Assembly: GCF_019703515.2 (NCBI RefSeq)
Contig: NC_059362.1
Span: forward strand, 47,869,468-47,933,467
Length of the DNA: 64,000 nt
Source of the DNA: Myxocyprinus asiaticus
Taxonomy: Eukaryota > Chordata > Actinopteri > Cypriniformes > Catostomidae
Direction of reading: 5' to 3'
Shown: positions 1 to 11,104 of the stretch, in pieces
Layout: each line of letters opens with the position of its first letter
How positions within the stretch are numbered: the first letter of the stretch is position 1
The notes under the pieces: model-generated
The model's database searches: none
What the model saw: only the letters and a program-made list of their open reading frames with translations
What the model was told of the DNA's origin: nothing
Position numbers and translations under genes: made by a program

Positions 1-377
1 CTTTTTACTTAATATTTGAGAATATGAACTGACTGAATCTTTTTATTTATTTCATTTTATTCTATGCACATTAGATTAAAATGGAATGTTCTTTGCAACA
101 ATATAACACTGTTCTGTGTGTATGGTTTATATGTGACGTTTGTTCTATTGTGGACCGAGGAAACAACATCAGTTTAAAAATGATAGGTGTGGGTGAGAAA
201 CAGATTAAGTCCTTTTTTCTATAAATTCTCCTCCCTGCCCAGTAGGTGGCGATATGCACGAAGAATGTGGAAGTGAAAGTGGAGATATTAATAATGCTCT
301 CCATTTCTGCATACTTTGGAAAATAATGATGTTAAGAAATAAAGGAAATACCTACACATCTCTGTCTCTCTTTGCAG
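1..377 (+). other. 3' part of the last lrfn5 intron
   Basis: This is non-coding sequence leading into the exon at 378. It ends in a pyrimidine-rich tract and a TTTGCAG acceptor at 371-377. I see no exon or recognisable repeat here. The short minus-strand frame at 71-304 has no domain, splice or family support. Confidence 0.6.
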
Positions 378-1326
378 AATGATCCCTCCTACCAGTAAAA
401 GCATCATCGTGAACAATCTGGCAGCGGGCACAACGTACGACCTCTGCGTTTTGGCCATTTACGATGACGCCATGACTGCGCTCACAGCGACTCGTGTGGT
501 GGGCTGCGTTCACTTCGCCACAGAGCCACAGTACCTCCGCTGTCACTTCATGCAGTCACAGTTCCTTGGCGGCACCATCGTCGTCATCATCGGGGGCATC
601 ATCGTCGCTTCTGTACTGGCTTTCATCATCTTCCTCATCATGCGCTACAGAGTGTGCCACCAGGATGGAGCCGATAAAGGGGTTGAACTGGGCGACATCC
701 GTTCTCAGTCCAGGACGGAGCAGCTGCAGGTGTGTGGAGTCATTAAGTCCATGTCCAAACAGCTTCTAAGTCCAGAGCAGGACACGTGTCAGATGGAGTC
801 AATACCGGTCTCGACATGCACAGCAACGTCCCGACCGTCCAAACCCGCCATTCCTGACTGCACTGTCACCACCTCTGCTGCGAGTCACAGCTGGCACCCG
901 GCGTCTCCTAGTCCCCTGCGGCCAGCGCGAGCAGACTCGTTCACCTCCAACAAGACAGACACACAACTCAATGTGGAGTCGGAAAATGCTAACAAGAACA
1001 ACTCGGCCAAGGTGCATCCCAAACCCACCGTCCGGGCCTACTCAACCATGGTGACTCCAGTGTCGAGAAGAACACAACTCCAGAACCTCCACAACTACCA
1101 GACGGTGCCGGTGGGGTGCGTGAGGGTCAGCCGGCGGCATTCTCTGAATGTAGACTCATGCAAACAGCCCAGTTACGCCAGTTACCAGCAGCAGACGGGC
1201 AACCTGTGCTCCAAACGCAGCCTGTCGATGAGCGGCGGTGATATTCCACAGATGAGTGCCGATGAGCGCCGCAGAGGGAGATCATCACTGTCCCAGTCTG
1301 AGTGGGTTCTGGAAAGCACATTATAA
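378..1326 (+). CDS. Terminal coding exon of an LRFN/SALM synaptic adhesion protein, lrfn5-like
   Basis: LRFN (SALM) proteins are postsynaptic type I membrane adhesion molecules built of leucine-rich repeats, an Ig domain, FN3, one membrane helix and a cytoplasmic tail. This exon starts after the acceptor ending at 377. Its first base completes a codon, and the frame then opens MIPPTSKS. Residues 1-45 are the end of FN3 (YDLCVLAIYDD, ATRVVGC). Residues about 55-88 match LRFN5 closely: RCHFMQSQFLGG followed by the helix IIGGIIVASVLAFIIFLI. The tail of about 225 residues contains NVESENANKNNS, also LRFN5-like. It ends KRSLSMSGG...SEWVLESTL, a class I PDZ ligand (S/T-x-hydrophobic). From memory, mammalian LRFN5 is shorter and lacks this ligand, whereas LRFN1 has a similar ending. 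The LRR, Ig and early FN3 exons lie before base 1. Family assignment is firm; the paralogue is inferred from membrane-region similarity. Confidence 0.87.
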
Positions 1327-2007
1327 TGGAGAGTTTTGCACCTCACTTGTGGTTTTTAACAGCGTTTCATTCTGTTATAGACTGTAAAGTTTAAAATCGT
1401 TGGTATCCTGCTCGGCGACTCTTGAATCGTAAGAAACGTTCTGATGGAAAGGACTGGTATAAGCCAATGTTTTTTTAAAGCACAAATTAAATACTGTTTT
1501 CTGCATATAGTACAATAATACTATGACTTGTATATTTCTTTGTTTTATGGAATAATACAAACACTGCATACAAACATGTAACGTTACGTAAAATAAAATG
1601 TGAAAACTCTGTACGTGCTCATGTGGTGTTACGCAGACGTAGATATAGCGCTTATTAATTTGTTAGTTAATACTAATTGTGACGTTACAGAATGACTTGA
1701 AGTGCAAATTTCAGTGCAGTGTTTAATAGATATTAATCTGAAAGTTTAATCTGCTGCTGAAATGGAAAAATAATTTATCTTAACATGTAAATCATCGCAG
1801 ATACACTGGAGCTGATTTCAACTTGCATTAAGACCTATGAATGACTTTTACACACTCATTTTATTGATTTATTCATCTTGTAAAAATTTTAAAACAAGAT
1901 CAATTTACCTGAGAAACAGGTAATTGCATGAGAGATAAGACTTGTTTTCAGACAATGCAAAATAAATTTAAGTGTATTTTATCTGGATACATTTTTACTT
2001 GTTTTAA
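1327..2007 (+). other. lrfn5 3' UTR and downstream flank
   Basis: This AT-rich sequence follows the TAA at 1324-1326. The first canonical polyadenylation signal is at 1592-1597, giving a 3' UTR of about 290 nt if used. No coding potential or clear repeat is seen up to the transposon at 2008. Confidence 0.5.
1592..1597 (+). terminator. Candidate polyadenylation signal of lrfn5
   Basis: AATAAA lies 266 nt after the stop codon in an AT-rich context and is the first canonical signal downstream. Whether it is used, or whether the main 3' end is further on, cannot be told from sequence. Confidence 0.45.
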
Positions 2008-2950
2008 CCCTTTATGCTCGGATGGGAAAAAAGTCAAAATATTAATAACTACAGTTTTGACCAACACAAACTAGGTATCGTTTGAAAGCTTAGAAGCTCT
2101 ACTTTCCAATGCATGTAGACATTATGACCAAAACTGAACAAGTGCTTTGAAATTTGCAGACAAATCAGAAGTGTTCCCTTTTGATAATTTATTAAAAAAT
2201 TTGCACTGTACATATTATTGCAATCAGTAAAAACATCAAACTCATCAATCATGTGTCATATGTTTTTGGAAAGCTCTCAAAGAGTAGAATACAACCAGCC
2301 TATTTGTTTTACTCACAGACACAAATATAGCGAGTAATAGCTAAGTATATGTCTTTAACAATTATTTGTTGCTTATATGCCACGTTTTCGCTTATAACTT
2401 TACGAAACATAAACAGAACATAAAATATCACATATCATTATTTAGAGGAGGTGATTATCTTTCAAACGAGCCCACACACAAGATAATCAGATGTATAGAT
2501 CATTAGATAATCCACATGAAGCACAATGTTACATATGACCACCAGGAGATGGCGCCAAATACATGACACAGACTCAATGATGACTCAAATGACACAGAAT
2601 GAAACTCATTCTGTGAAATCTCATTACTAAAATCATGTCTGCATGCTATGCAAACCTTTAGTCATTGTTGTGTTTGCATGTGTAATTAGTTCTTATGTAC
2701 AATTATTATGTTTTATTGGTTTGGAGATGTTTTTGGACACTATGATAAATTATTTTTGTCATGTTATAACTTTTGATTGCTTTGATGTATCAACCAAATT
2801 TTTTCTCAGATACATGATTGGTCACAAAACAAAAGCAGTTTTTCTGAGCCACTTTTTTTACACCCAGAGATATATAATGTCAAATCAGAAATCAGAAAAA
2901 TTTGTGTGAGTCTCAGAATGTATCATAATCTTTATCAATATTTTTTTTTT
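2008..2950 (+). mobile_element. piggyBac-like non-autonomous element, family A, copy 1
   Basis: TTAA (2004-2007) followed by CCCTTTATGCTCGGATGG is the TTAA-CCC signature of piggyBac-type termini. The internal sequence (TATTAATAACTACAG, CAATGCATGTAGACATTATG, CCACCAGGAGATGGCGCC) recurs at 21550, 45384 and 55405. The far end seems to stop near 2950 without the matching terminus, so this copy is probably truncated. No transposase frame is present; the 88-residue frame at 2643-2909 is AT-rich repeat sequence. Confidence 0.65.
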
Positions 2951-4651
2951 TTTCAATTTAAACTTAGCTTTCCTGAAAGCACTCCCATCTTTCATTGGCT
3001 GAACAAACAAATAGACCCGCCCCCAACTCACGCCACTGCTTGAGTCAGTGTTGTTGTGTTTGGCAGTTGGGCCGCTCATATGAACGGAACAATATTTTTA
3101 TAACGCAACATTGTTTACAGTTTTCAATTAAATCAACAAACGAATGGCTTACTCTGCATATTAAGGTGGGATAGGAGAACATTTTAACACATCAGCTTTA
3201 AGCCTGATTCTCAATAAAGTTTAAAAAATCATGCATTTTCTGAAAATAGGTGTATTTTGATATATCGTGCTTCTCAGGTAAATGTATCTCGTTAAAAAAA
3301 AAAAAGTGAAAATGTTATAGAAAACAGTTGACACTGCAACTTCAAGGTGACAGACAATAAATGCAAATGCAAAAATGGCCCTTTGGACCAGATAAAGTGA
3401 AGTTGTGATCAGAAATGAGAGCTGGCTGAAGCAGAATATCTCAGTGAAAATCCTCCAGCAGTTGCGGCTGTGTAATTATTTTTAGAAGTGTTAATCCTCA
3501 TGTTCATCTGGAGTGATCACTAACACATCTCGGCTCTGTGAGATCTGTGTGTGTTCAAAGAAACAGCAAGAAGAGCAGTTTATTCCCAAGAGTTCTTCTA
3601 CTGAGTCAAACCGCCCTCACATTTCACTCCAGGAAGAGCATTTGCTTTTTCAACACTTCAGGTTAAAGACTAAAGGTCTTAAGAAAAACAGCTTAAAACG
3701 ACAACGATCATTAATGTTACCGTGATCTTTGCGAGCCCGTTTCACCACATTTACGACAGTGTTTGTCATGCTTGCAGAGAGATACGAGATACATCATGAA
3801 ATGAGTAACAGAATAGAAATGAGCCACCGATGGCCGTGATATCAATTAAAGATTAATTAATTCATGCCCATGAGGACGGTGAGTCTTCTCGTTATCGATA
3901 TTAAAACACCGCAGCATTTCTTGAGTTAGTCCTGAAGGGTCACATGAATAAAAGATGGTCTTTGTGAAAAGGGCATATCTTAAAATTGAACGAGGAGAGG
4001 TTTGTCAGTGTTTTCTGTGGGTCATTGAGAATAACTGTTAATTTCAGTCACATTTGTCATTTTATAACATCTAAATTATTCTATGAACAAATGAATATCC
4101 ATTGTGATTGGATCAGTCAATGTGAGCTCACTTTGAACGTTTAATAACAAATCTATTCACTCCACTGAAGAAACAATGTGTTTAATACGGGCCTTTAACA
4201 CCTGCAACAGGAAATACTCTCCTGTCACTTATTGGACAGTTATTAAAAAACTTTAGATGTAATCACCTTGAACAAAACTGAAAATGACAAATAAGTATTT
4301 TGTCTCGAAATAAATGTGATAATATCAGAGATTTTCATTATATACATAAATGTGCAACATTTTAAAAAAAATATAGAAAATTAGATCAAATTGATCAAAC
4401 TTTAAACACCACACACACAGATCTCATGGATCAGGAATATTCTGCAGTGCATTGGGACAAACCGGTGTTTAGGAAAGTACTGTGGTAGATTTTGTTGCTA
4501 TTTAGTGTTTTGGGAGAAAATAAAATCAAAGGTGCCTTTAGCCCCGTTGTACTCTACTGTTAGCATTGACACTGTTAGCATTAAATGTATTACCTTAAAA
4601 TACATTATTATAATTATGGCAGCTTTGTCTTCACATTCTTCAACATTTTAA
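2951..4651. other. Intergenic, nothing identified
   Basis: This AT-rich non-coding DNA contains a short A-run near 3295 and no ORF with family features. The 70-residue frame at 3513-3725 looks like chance. I see no terminal repeats or microsatellite of note. Confidence 0.5.
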
Positions 4652-5468
4652 CCTCCTGAGACCCGAGTGTGACTGCTGTGTGCATTTATCATTCCCCTTT
4701 TTGATTTGTAACTAGTAGCACCTAATAAACATGCAAAACAAAATAAAAAAAATAAAATAAAATCTATAGCAAATAGTTTTCCTAAAATAGGATGCTCCCT
4801 TTTTAGTGAATGACTTAACCTCCAGTGTGCTGTCTGTCTGCACTGGTCTCAGAACAGTTTGAAATGCACCTTATTTTCATCCTAACTCCATATAAAGCCT
4901 CTGAAAGACACATTATTCAGTTTTTGTATGAACTCATTTATTCTCAGTGTGATAATGTACAGTGAATATAAGAATGCATTTATTAATGTTAATGAAGAGA
5001 ATCATATTGTACAGTGATAACAAAATAAAATATAACAAAATGTATATTTAAATGAAATGAAATTACCCACAGATTATTCAAAATAAAAAATAAATAAAAA
5101 TTTGTTGAGGGAATAATGTCCCAAAATCCACATATGTGGACATCATGTTTATCAGTGTGCTGACACGTGAAAAATGAACAGATTTTTTAAAGCGGCATAT
5201 CAAACGAAACAAGAGACTCTCCTCTTTACAACCCAACAGGTTTAGATGAACAAACTTAAAGAGATTTCTTAGCAGAGGCACTTTTGTTGGCGCTCCACAG
5301 AAATCGATGTCATGTTGTGTCACGTGACTCATGCGCCAGACGTTTAACCCTTAAATGCCAATCTAGAGTCTTGTGAACAGTATTCAGTCGGGTTAAATTA
5401 AAGTATACGTTGTGTATAGCGATACCAAAATACAACGTCCACGTATGTGGACAAGGGGTCGCATGAGG
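4652..5468 (+). mobile_element. piggyBac-like MITE, family B, copy 1, bounded by TTAA
   Basis: The element is flanked by TTAA at 4648-4651 and 5469-5472. The left end reads CCTCCTGAGACCCGAGTG; the right end, reverse complemented, reads CCTCATGCGACCCC, so the termini form an imperfect inverted repeat. The interior carries CCACATATGTGG palindromes (about 5129-5140). A second copy in opposite orientation lies at 49162-50352, also with TTAA on both sides. There is no transposase, so it would be mobilised in trans. Confidence 0.8.
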
Positions 5469-6655
5469 TTAAACAAATGCAAAAGTCAAAATAAAACCGC
5501 CACAAACTTCTTTCGTAGTGCAACGGATTGTGGATAATATTAACCCAAAAGCACATGTATAATAAACACAATGTAAAGATAGTCATTTTTATATAATTAT
5601 GTTCCTGTTTTTGACCTTGTTTCCAGTATTAGCTCCATCAAGACCCTTATTAGAGCTTAAATTGTTCTTATACAATAATATTCCCTTCACAAAACTTACA
5701 GTGGCTGGATATTCACTCACAGCTTACATCAAAATATGAAGTACTTCAGCACTTTTACTAACAATGGCACACTTACAGTCAACATAAAACTGCCATCCTT
5801 AAACGACTTTACTTTTAAAATGTGACACTTGAGTGAAACAGGAGGATAAATGAAGGGCGGGACTTGATTTTATGGTGTAAAGTGTCTCTGTAAGTTATTA
5901 CATTTTGATTAAAGATTATGAAGACAAACTTCTTTTTCTTTTGAATCGTTCACAATGAGACCAGGAACCTGTATTGAGAAAGTTCATTTTGATTTCATGT
6001 TGACTAAAAAGACTTGAGAGTGATCCTTAATGTTTATACTTTCACTACACCATCAGACTGTCACTTTATATTATTCATGACCCAATTAACTGCCTACGAC
6101 GAGGACGTGACTGATTCTAGAGAACATATACCTGTGCAGAGGAATTATAAACAAAGAATTATAATATGCACAGAAGCATCTGCATTATTAATAAAGGAAA
6201 ATGTGCTTTGAATGAACATCCTTGTTAATATTGAATGTGATTACTCGTTCTGGGAATGTGCCCTCAGAAATACAAAGTGACACAGCGGAAAGTTAAATAA
6301 TGCGGGCTTGACGAAACTTTGGACTCGACCGAACACGGTCTGTTCTGGACCTCCTGTGAGACCATCAATATGACATGAATTGATGAATTAAAACAGCAGA
6401 ATTAATGTAATAACACACTACAGTGAAGTCTGGATAGTTTGGGGTCGATACTCAGAGCACCATATTGACATGATAATGTACACTTACTTTAGTCTTTAAT
6501 GTATATACTTTATGCCTTTGCTGAGTAATGTAAAGTGCCTATAGAGTACTTATGACCTTTGACATCATTCCTTGACATGAAAAGCTCTGTAAGCCAGATC
6601 AGCACAAAAATCAAATTAATTTATGATCTGAAAATATACAACTGGAAATAAATAA
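5469..6655. other. Intergenic, nothing identified
   Basis: AT-rich sequence with scattered short frames (for example 6014-6211), none with family features. No clear terminal repeats. Confidence 0.5.
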
Positions 6656-6659
6656 ATGC

Positions 6660-6790
6660 AAATTATTCAGCCAGATGTTAAAGGACAGCCAAAAACTTCT
6701 GTCATCATTTACTCACCCTCATGTTGTTCCAAACCCATATGGCTTCTTTTCGTCTGTGGATGTTCACGCTGCACTCAGTTTTGGGAGACA
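6660..6790 (+). repeat. Fragment of a widespread fish interspersed repeat
   Basis: The stretch reading CTGTCATCATTTACTCACCC then ATGTTGTTCCAAACCCATAT is a motif I recognise as highly repeated in teleost genomes. Edges are approximate and no target duplication was found. The two overlapping short frames at 6656-6906 derive from it. Confidence 0.5.
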
Positions 6791-7203
6791 ATTGTGTGCA
6801 GATTTATAGTCACCTTTGTAATGATAAACATCAGCAAGCTTTTATGTGTGTTCAATGTCTTGGAAACATCCTGCTTTATATGATATTCTCTAAGAATCTC
6901 GTCTAGGATCTGTTCTGAATGTTTCTCGATGTTGTGTTTCAGTGTAGAAGCTCACAGACGCAGCAGTATTTATTCCTGAAATAAAGTAATACTCTAGTAA
7001 CATAATTATAATTTATCACATACTTATACAATTCAGAGGGAATTTAGGTGTTTCGAAGCAAGTGGCAAAATTCTTTATAAATACAGTATATTTATTTTCT
7101 GTTTTATTTAAATTATATTTTAGCCAAATATCTTAATTTAATTTTACTTACTGCAGAGAATGGAGTGTTTGGAAAAAATATTAATTAAATACATAACACA
7201 AAG

Positions 7204-7575
7204 TAGAGGTAGAGCGATATATCGGTTTTACCGATTAATCGGTGCCGATAGTTGCTTTTTGGAACTATCGGTTATCGGCAAAATCTATGTCGACTGTTGC
7301 CAATAGTTTTTTTATAATTTCGTAATTTCAAAATAAGAGTCCCCGGTGTGTTTCGGGCTCGTTTATTCCCACATTATGCACTGAATCTTAATTTTTTTTC
7401 TGGTTATTATTGGGATTTTGGACGAACAATAAACTGCATCTGGGATTTTATTCATTTTGGACTCTTTGGAAATTTTTTGACATTTTATAAATCGATTCGC
7501 CAATTAATCGGTTATCGGCCTTTCACACCACCTTAGTTATCAGTATCGGCAAAATCCACTATCGGTCGACCTCTA
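7204..7575. mobile_element. hAT-type MITE with terminal inverted repeats and 8-bp target duplication
   Basis: The left end is TAGAGGTAGAGCGATATATC; the right end, reverse complemented, is TAGAGGTCGACCGATAGTGG, so the first about 16 bp are nearly identical. Flanks are ACACAAAG (7196-7203) and ACACAAAT (7576-7583), 7 of 8 identical, as expected for a hAT insertion. The interior is rich in ATCGG repeats (CGATTAATCGG, ATCGGTTATCGG). It is 372 bp with no coding capacity. Confidence 0.8.
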
Positions 7576-7583
7576 ACACAAAT

Positions 7584-8229
7584 TTTTTTATACAAATAAT
7601 AGACACCGTAAATAGTATTTCAGTTGTTTTCCAAAGATGATACTGACATTTAGTCAGCGTAAAGTCTGGTTCACATTACAGTTTATTCTGGCCAAGAACT
7701 GCCCACTTAAAGCAGGAAGTGACTAACATGTTTAGTGACTAGCCACAGTTTGTTTTGGTTCCATGTGCCGTTTAGAGGCGGATTTATCGAAAATAGGTTA
7801 AACCACAATAATCAGAATAAAATCCAAAAATAATAATTACAGATTATTTCACAGACATAACTGAAAATAAAGTGAAATATTCACTTCTGCCAGTGATTAT
7901 CTAGTTTAAGTGCCTAAAAAAAAAAAAAATGTTTTTGTCAAATTCAGTCGCTATAGCTCCTAAATACTCCATAACATATTTATAGGACATACTGTATAGC
8001 ACTGACCTTGTAGATCCATAGAAACACAGTGGAGCTAAAGCCACAAATCTTACCACTTTAAAATCCATTTTCCAAGACCATACCATGTGATAATGGCCAC
8101 ATATAGCATCAGCACCATGAATGCAGAATGTAAACATGACAAATTACACATTATCTAATGCATTTATCTTCCAATCATAATCATGTTGTTATAACAGTGT
8201 CTTTTACTGTTAACATGTGGTTTCCATTC
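7584..8229. other. Intergenic, nothing identified
   Basis: AT-rich non-coding DNA. The minus-strand frame at 7901-8137 has no family features. Confidence 0.45.
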
Positions 8230-8352
8230 ACAGAACGAGGCAGAAAGCAGATTATTTATATATGGCATGTGTGCCGCCATGGTGACTGTGGGGATCAAAC
8301 CAGCAACCTTCTGCTTACCACTTCTGTGCTTTAGCCCACTACACCACCACCA
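8230..8352 (-). repeat. tRNA-derived SINE fragment
   Basis: Read on the minus strand the sequence contains TGGTGTAGTGGGCTAAAGCA, like a pol III A box, and GGTTTGATCCCC, like a B box, about 35 nt apart. This is the layout of a SINE head of the DANA type. No full body or target duplication was delimited. Confidence 0.55.
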
Positions 8353-9238
8353 CTTCCATGGAAAATGGACAGATGGAAAAATTATAGACAAACCATATAA
8401 TTTTGTTATCGTCTATTTATTTGCAACATGTTATCATCAGTCAATTCATTAGTTTTATGCTTTATACAGAGTTTATAAGGCTAATATCCTTATATACTAT
8501 GGTAAGACTCTGTCATGTGGGCACTGAGGTAGACATGATGTCATAACTGTCGTGTTCTATACGACCATATTTAGAAAGAGAACTGAACTTTAGCACCTTC
8601 TAGAATCCTGGAGGAACAGATTTCACGATATGAAAGTATTAGGGCGCATCCGGGCTTTATATCATGGAAAATGGACATGAGTATTTTTCTTTATGAAGTA
8701 AACATACAGTATGAGAATCCATCAATATTTCTGTAAATGTGCACACATTAGGACTACATTTTCTCTTGTAGTTTGTTCACTGAATGGGAGTTTACATCAT
8801 TGAATAGGTATGTGCGTCTTTATAACGGTTTCTTTTTCATAACTCTTGCTTTGATGTTTTGATATGTTGACGTAAATGAAGAAATAACTCTCGCAGTAAC
8901 ATTACTGAAACAGTGGAAAAATATCAAAGCTGGAGTATTATACTTTTCTAGTGACGTATAGTTTTTCACGATTAAATAAGAATTGTATGGATATAACAGT
9001 TAGTTCCAGTCCTCGAGTCTGATTGTCCAAAAGTGCTGATGTCTCAGAAGAGCAGCACTCGGACACTTTACTGTTTGTATCACTCTGCCTGTGTTCAAAC
9101 CATTCCAAACTAATGTGTAAGAGCAGCAGGTGTCGACAAAAGACCGTCTTGTGTGTGCTATGAGCAAGTCGAGCTGATGTTGACAAACTGTGTTGTTAGT
9201 CAGTGCACAAATTCCTTTGAAGACACCCGGAATTGTCT
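8353..9238. other. Intergenic, nothing identified
   Basis: Non-coding sequence without recognisable repeats. The minus-strand frame at 8938-9186 is not supported by any motif. Confidence 0.45.
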
Positions 9239-9512
9239 CTCACTCCACAATCGCTCGGATTACTACTACACTATAGCTGAGAAATAGGGTTAAACTAACA
9301 GCTTCAGCATTACTGCCGATCACAGCTGAGAGTCGCGACAGAGTCGCTCAGGGCGTCGAGTTGGGAGAAGACGTACATTTTCAGCACGGCAGAGGAGAGA
9401 ACGTGAGTGAAATACTCGTAGGATAATTCCAATGGCAGGTATGGCAGCATCACTCCACGATCGGAGCGGATTACTATCACACTACAGCTGAGGAATACAG
9501 TTAAACTAAAAG
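9239..9512 (+). repeat. Spaced direct repeat of about 60 bp
   Basis: Copies at about 9239-9300 and 9450-9512 share CACTCCAC(A/G)ATCG, GGATTACTA, ACACTA(T/C)AGCTGAG and GTTAAACTAA in the same order and spacing. The interval between them is GC-richer and includes two CGTCGAG-like stretches. This is a local duplication of unknown origin. Confidence 0.6.
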
Positions 9513-9782
9513 ATGCAGGTAATCACAGGCACAGTAACTTACTCAAACACACACACACGTCCTTGTTTCTCCAATTACTTGTTAGAAACAGCCCAAGCTG
9601 TCGTTACTAGTTCTAAAGTGTGGTTTTCGAATTAGTAACGGAGGCTTGGGCGCATCTTTCAAACTAGCAATGGCAGATCCTGTGGGGTAGGAAAGTATTC
9701 ACACATACAAGTGTTTTTTTGGGGGGACTGTTCTTAGTTTTTCCCTACTTATTTATTTAATTGTTTGTTGAACTTTTGTATA

Positions 9783-9896
9783 AAAGCAATATCACACTCA
9801 CAATCATGCTGTATTGTCCATCTATCAGCACAGCTGTGATTATCTACAGCCCTCATGATGAACAATACAGCATGATTGCAAGTGTGATATTGCTTT
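9783..9896. repeat. Near-perfect hairpin, 35-bp stem
   Basis: Arm 9783-9817 (core AGCAATATCACACT...GCTGTATTGT) pairs with 9862-9896 with two mismatches around a 44-nt loop. It lies just before the LINE. It could be a tiny MITE or a transcribed hairpin. No target duplication was found. Confidence 0.7.
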
Positions 9897-9943
9897 AACA
9901 ACATGCAGTTAATGTAGGTCGTGAGGCAGTCTGCGATACCTGC

Positions 9944-10981
9944 ATGGAAAGGGGCAAGATTTTGTTTCCTGGGGGAGAAAAAGATCGGCCGCAGAAATGC
10001 AGCCAGAAAAGGGGAAGGAGAGCCGGCGTTCTCATCAGACTACAACGTCGTGCAAATCAACTCCCGCTACCCAGTATTCTACTGGCAAATGTTCAGTCTC
10101 TGGACAACAAGCTATGCGAACTGACTGCGCAGATCTCTTTCCAACAAGAGACGAGGGACTGTTGCATTATCTGCCTTACAGAAACCTGGATGTCTGCTGA
10201 GATTCCAGATTCAGCCATTGAACCCGCGGGGTTCTCCGTGCACCGAGCGGATAGAGTAAAAGACCTCTCAGGTAAAAGCAGAGGTGGTGGTGTATTTTTT
10301 ATGATCAACAAATCCTGGTGTGATCAGAGGAACGTACATTCTATCAAGTCTTTCTGCTCTTCTGATCAGGAAATTCTCATGCTTCTGTGTCAACCATTCT
10401 GGCTACTGAGGGAATTCACAGCGGTCATTATCACAGCTGTGTACATCCCGCCACAAGCCGACACAGACCGGGCACTCAAGGAACTGAATGACAGTATAAG
10501 CAAGCAGGAAACCACGCACCCTGAGGCTGCGTTCATTGTGACCGGGGACTTTAACAAAGCCAATTTCAAATCAATCGCACCAAAATATCACCAGCACATT
10601 AGTTTCAACACAAAAGCGGACCGGGTTTTGGACCATTGCTACTCTCCCTTCCGGGATGGCTACCAATCCCTCCCCCGCCCACCATTTGGCAAATCGGATC
10701 ACTCTTCCATTCTGCTTCTGCCCGCTCACAGGCAGAAACTGAAACAGGAAGCACCCGCCCTCAGAACGATCCAGTGCTGGTCGGACCAATCAGACTCTAC
10801 GCTACAGGACTGGGAGATGTTCCAGTCCGCCTCTGATGACAACATCGAGGTCTACGCTGATACCGTAACATGTTTCATCAGGAAGTGTATAGATGATGTA
10901 GTACCGACTAAAACAATACGGATCTACCCTAACCAGAAACCGTGGATTAATAGTGATGAATGCGCGGACCTCCACTTTTAA
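9944..10981 (+). pseudogene. LINE ORF2 endonuclease part
   Basis: Apurinic/apyrimidinic-type endonuclease. Visible motifs in order: NVQSLDNK, the catalytic glutamate in CLTETW, GGGVFFMI, TGDFN with the catalytic Asp/Asn, and KSDHSS with the catalytic SDH. The frame stops at 10979-10981 within the linker before the RT, consistent with one inactivating change in a LINE about 3 kb long. Confidence 0.85.
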
Positions 10982-11104
10982 TTCCGGGAACACGGAGGAG
11001 CATAAACAAGCCAGTTATGCCCTCCGCAAAACTATCAGAGCAGCCAAACGCCAGTACAGGGACAAGATTGAAGGACAGTTTAACACCACTGACTCTAGAA
11101 GCAT

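Noticed and set aside
8230..8352. A functional tRNA gene on the minus strand
   Set aside because: Boxes are SINE-like, no cloverleaf can be closed, and the sequence continues as repeat.
9783..9896. A rho-independent terminator
   Set aside because: The host is a vertebrate and the hairpin lacks the usual stem-loop size and T-run context.
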